This document shows positions 5,425-7,852 of a DNA stretch of 7,852 bases, piece after piece. The first letter of the stretch is position 1. Every line of letters begins with the position of its first letter. A program made the position numbers and the translations under genes. This DNA is from Rickettsiales bacterium (GTDB taxonomy: Bacteria; Pseudomonadota; Alphaproteobacteria; Rickettsiales; UBA1997): contig JAIRWJ010000067.1 in assembly GCA_031269065.1 (NCBI GenBank), positions 1 to 7,852 on the forward strand, written 5' to 3'. The notes below the pieces were generated by a model, which saw nothing but the letters and a program-made list of their open reading frames with translations, ran no database searches and was not told the origin of the DNA.

Positions 5425-5461
5425 AAGAGAGGCGCCTGTCTGCGGTTTATGATAAACAACA

Positions 5462-5467
5462 TGAGGA
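5462..5467 (+). promoter_or_regulatory. Ribosome binding site that sets the rpoB start
   Basis: TGAGGA lies seven bases before GTG 5475. An in-frame TAA at 5403-5405 closes the frame upstream and no ATG, GTG or TTG lies between it and 5475, so GTG is the best start. Confidence 0.65.
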
Positions 5468-5474
5468 TAACCAA

Positions 5475-7852
5475 GTGAAAGCCCTGAGTCATTCTGAATA
5501 TATTTTAAGGAGAAGTTTTTCGAACAGAGTAGATGATGATTTTATCCCGGATCTTGTTTTTTTGCAAAAGGAATCATTTGAGTCATTTATATGTCTAGAT
5601 AATAGTGACGAAGAAAGAAGAAAAGGATCAAAGGTACAGGAAATACTGGAATCTTTTTTCCCATTGATCGATAATAGCAAAAATCTAATACTAGAGTTTG
5701 TCAAGTATAGGGCCGGCGAAATCAAGTACAACGTTAAGGAATGTATGAATTCCGGTAGAACCTATGCCGTGCCTGTCTATGCTACTCTGAGACTTCTGGT
5801 GTTGGACAAGTTTGAAGAAGAAAATTCCAAGAAGGAAATAAAAGCTATAAAGGAACAGGAGGTGTTTCTCTGTGACTTTCCCCTTATGACCAAGACTGGA
5901 AGTTTTGTCATAAACGGTATAGAGAGGGTGGTCGTAAGTCAGATGCGAAGAGCCCCGGGTGTTTTTTTCGATAGTGAAGATTCGAAAATGTTTTCCGGAA
6001 AAAGCTACTCCGCAAAGATTATTCCGGTAACTGGCTCGTGGTTGGATTTTGAATTTGACAGCCGAGACCTGCTTTACTTCAGAATGGACAAAAAAAGAAA
6101 AATGCCTATCAGCTACATGTTCAGAGTGCTGAAAATGTCAATGAGTGAGGTTCTCTCCTATTTTTACCGAACCTATCGGCTCAAATGTGTCGAGAACAAG
6201 TGGTCTCTAGAATTTGACTACGATAACTGTCTTGGGAAAAGCTTTGATTTTGATGTGGTGAATGTGGATGATGGGGAAAGTGTTATCTCTCGGGGCAGAA
6301 AGGTTACTCGAAGGCTTGTTAGCCAGCTAAAAGAAAAGAAGTTTAGCAGATATTTCATCAGCAGCGAAGAGAATCAATTTTTTGTGGTTCTAAACGATAT
6401 TTTGGACCGTAGCAGTGGAGAGATTCTCTTTCAGACGGGCTATGAGCTTGACTTCACAAGGCTGGAGGACCTCAGAACTCTCGGTATCAGGGAACTGGAC
6501 GTGGTCATTCCGGACAGTTCGGAGCTGGGAAACTATATATTTAGCAGTCTGATGGTGGAAAAAGACAAGACTGTGGAGGATGCATTCTTTGACCTCTACA
6601 GGACCGTGAAGGTGTCCGAAGAAGCTTCCAGCTTCGATTCGGCCGAAAAGTTCATAACTGGCCTTTTTTTCAGCAATAAGTACAATCTGTCAGATGTGGG
6701 TAGAATTAAGATGAACTACCGACTGAACATAGACGTAGATATGAGTACCACGCACCTAACTAAAGATGACATTTTGTCCACCATAAAGATTCTTAGTAAA
6801 CTTAAACACAACGATGAAAAAACCGACGATATAGACAATTTGGCTAACCGGAGGCTAAGATGTACTGGCGAACTATTAGATATGCAATTCAGAGTTGGCA
6901 TGTCCAAGGTGGAAAGGTCTATACTAGAGAAGATGAATACACTGGAGCCAGAAACCATAGTTCCCCAGAATCTCATAAATACAAAGCCTTTGTCCACCAC
7001 CATAGCTGATTTCTTTGCCACATCCCAACTGTCCCAGTTTATGGACCAGACAAATCCTTTGTCAGAGCTGGGCCATAAGAGAAGGGTCACAGCACTTGGA
7101 CCTGGTGGTCTGACTAGAGAACGAGCAGGATTCGATGTGCGAGACGTACACTATACCCACTATGGAAAGATTTGCCCTGTAGAGTCCCCGGATGGAGCTA
7201 ATATTGGTCTGATCAATAACCTGTCGATCTTCGCCCGGGTAAATAAATATGGCTTTATAGAGGCACCCTATAGAAAGGTTAAAAATGGCGTCCTTCAAAA
7301 CGAAGTAGTTTATCTGTCGGCCATAGAAGAGGTTGGTAAGGTATTTTCTTCCTATAACGTGGAACTAGATGAAAATGGCAAAATACTGAATGAAAGTGTT
7401 GTCTGTCGTAGAGATAGTGAAATTCTGGCATTCCCTCCGGAAGCTATTGACTATATAGATGTTTCACCAAGACAAATAATTTCTGTGGCAGCAAGTCTTG
7501 TTCCATTTCTCGAGAACAATGAATCTAGACGTGTTTCTATGGGAGCTAATATGCTAAAGCAGGCTGTTCCACTGATAAAATCCGAGGCTCCCTATGTGGG
7601 CACCGGCATGGAGCGCGTAGTAGCCACTTTTTCTAATTGTGGAGTAGTTGTGTCCGAAGTAGACGGCGTAGTTAAATATGTGGATGCAAAGCACATAGTT
7701 CTTGAGGAGTTGCGTGACAACGGTCTTTCAAAAATACACACCTATATCCTGGATAAATATCTGAGAACAAACAATAGTACAGTGATAAATCAGTATCCGA
7801 TCGTATCTATTGGTCAGAGAATATCAAAAAATGAAATAATTGCCGATAACCA
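5475..7852 (+). CDS. rpoB: RNA polymerase beta subunit (partial, 3' end beyond window)
   Basis: RpoB is the beta subunit of the core RNA polymerase; with beta' it forms the catalytic cleft. The frame stays open for 792 codons to the window end, about 60% of a normal protein. It starts with GTG, giving VKALSHSEYILRRSFSN followed by IPDLVFLQKESFESF, the usual N-terminal beta pattern. SFVINGIERVVVSQ is at 143-156. The rifampicin region begins FFATSQLSQFMDQ at 513 and continues through HKRRVTALGPGGLTRERAG. Numbering is constantly eight above E. coli from residue 151 to 513, so no large lineage-specific insertion is seen. Rifampicin-pocket positions 531 and 565 (E. coli numbering) are Thr539 and Asp573 here. 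It follows rplL by 93 bases containing a stem-loop. The active-site lysines lie beyond the window, and rpoC is expected next. Confidence 0.97.
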   Translation, partial: MKALSHSEYILRRSFSNRVDDDFIPDLVFLQKESFESFICLDNSDEERRKGSKVQEILESFFPLIDNSKNLILEFVKYRAGEIKYNVKECMNSGRTYAVPVYATLRLLVLDKFEEENSKKEIKAIKEQEVFLCDFPLMTKTGSFVINGIERVVVSQMRRAPGVFFDSEDSKMFSGKSYSAKIIPVTGSWLDFEFDSRDLLYFRMDKKRKMPISYMFRVLKMSMSEVLSYFYRTYRLKCVENKWSLEFDYDNCLGKSFDFDVVNVDDGESVISRGRKVTRRLVSQLKEKKFSRYFISSEENQFFVVLNDILDRSSGEILFQTGYELDFTRLEDLRTLGIRELDVVIPDSSELGNYIFSSLMVEKDKTVEDAFFDLYRTVKVSEEASSFDSAEKFITGLFFSNKYNLSDVGRIKMNYRLNIDVDMSTTHLTKDDILSTIKILSKLKHNDEKTDDIDNLANRRLRCTGELLDMQFRVGMSKVERSILEKMNTLEPETIVPQNLINTKPLSTTIADFFATSQLSQFMDQTNPLSELGHKRRVTALGPGGLTRERAGFDVRDVHYTHYGKICPVESPDGANIGLINNLSIFARVNKYGFIEAPYRKVKNGVLQNEVVYLSAIEEVGKVFSSYNVELDENGKILNESVVCRRDSEILAFPPEAIDYIDVSPRQIISVAASLVPFLENNESRRVSMGANMLKQAVPLIKSEAPYVGTGMERVVATFSNCGVVVSEVDGVVKYVDAKHIVLEELRDNGLSKIHTYILDKYLRTNNSTVINQYPIVSIGQRISKNEIIADN

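Noticed and set aside
5461..5478. Five-codon ATG frame (MRITK) overlapping the rpoB GTG start
   Set aside because: It has no Shine-Dalgarno of its own and the AGGA inside it serves rpoB; most likely chance.

Overview
The window carries the conserved translation/transcription gene block of a bacterium, read left to right: tRNA-Gly(UCC), tuf, tRNA-Trp(CCA), secE, nusG, rplK, rplA, rplJ, rplL and the first 792 codons of rpoB, which runs off the right edge. On the left, facing the other way, is a partial gene for an exported YiiX/DUF830-type papain-like (NlpC/P60-clan) peptidase or amidase. The window's left edge, inside a CTGCAG hexamer, cuts it immediately after its presumed catalytic cysteine.

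The proteins look alphaproteobacterial. The L7/L12 hinge boundary and C-terminal domain (EKWGVSAA, GENKINVIKEIR, GLGLKESKDLV), the EF-Tu sequence and the order tRNA-Gly/tuf/tRNA-Trp/secE without rpmG all point that way. The coding DNA is moderately AT-rich. ATA (Ile) and AGA/AGG (Arg) codons are frequent even in tuf and the ribosomal protein genes, which suggests weak translational selection. With several shortened or diverged core proteins (SecE 64 aa, L10 160 aa, NusG 171 aa), this fits a slow-growing, possibly host-associated member of a Rickettsiales- or Holosporales-like lineage. That placement is an inference; genus cannot be named from the sequence alone. The genetic code is standard: genes end in TAA, TAG and TGA, and the tRNA-Trp anticodon is CCA.

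Layout: 1-557 (-) exported peptidase, 3' end missing; 558-1106 a 549-base intergenic region with no convincing gene, holding an A-tract, an 8-bp inverted repeat, possible coding debris and a weak candidate promoter for the tRNA-Gly/tuf unit; 1107-1180 tRNA-Gly; 1213-2406 tuf; 2502-2577 tRNA-Trp; 2590 to the end secE-nusG-rplKAJL-rpoB. From secE onwards the genes are tightly packed (1-base overlap, then gaps of 36, 5, 3, 34 and 93 bases), so they are very probably co-transcribed. The tRNAs sit inside this unit, and tRNA processing would set the 5' ends of the tuf and secE messages. The products work together in protein synthesis and its coupling to transcription: EF-Tu delivers aminoacyl-tRNA to the L11/L10/L12 stalk, L1 forms the opposite stalk, NusG links RNA polymerase (RpoB) to the ribosome or Rho, and SecE is part of the protein export channel.

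I see no mobile element, CRISPR array or novel multi-gene system. The points worth a second look are the peptidase gene, an apparently shortened L12-docking helix in L10, two substitutions in the rifampicin pocket of RpoB, a 9-bp hairpin between rplL and rpoB, and the odd non-coding stretch upstream of tRNA-Gly.
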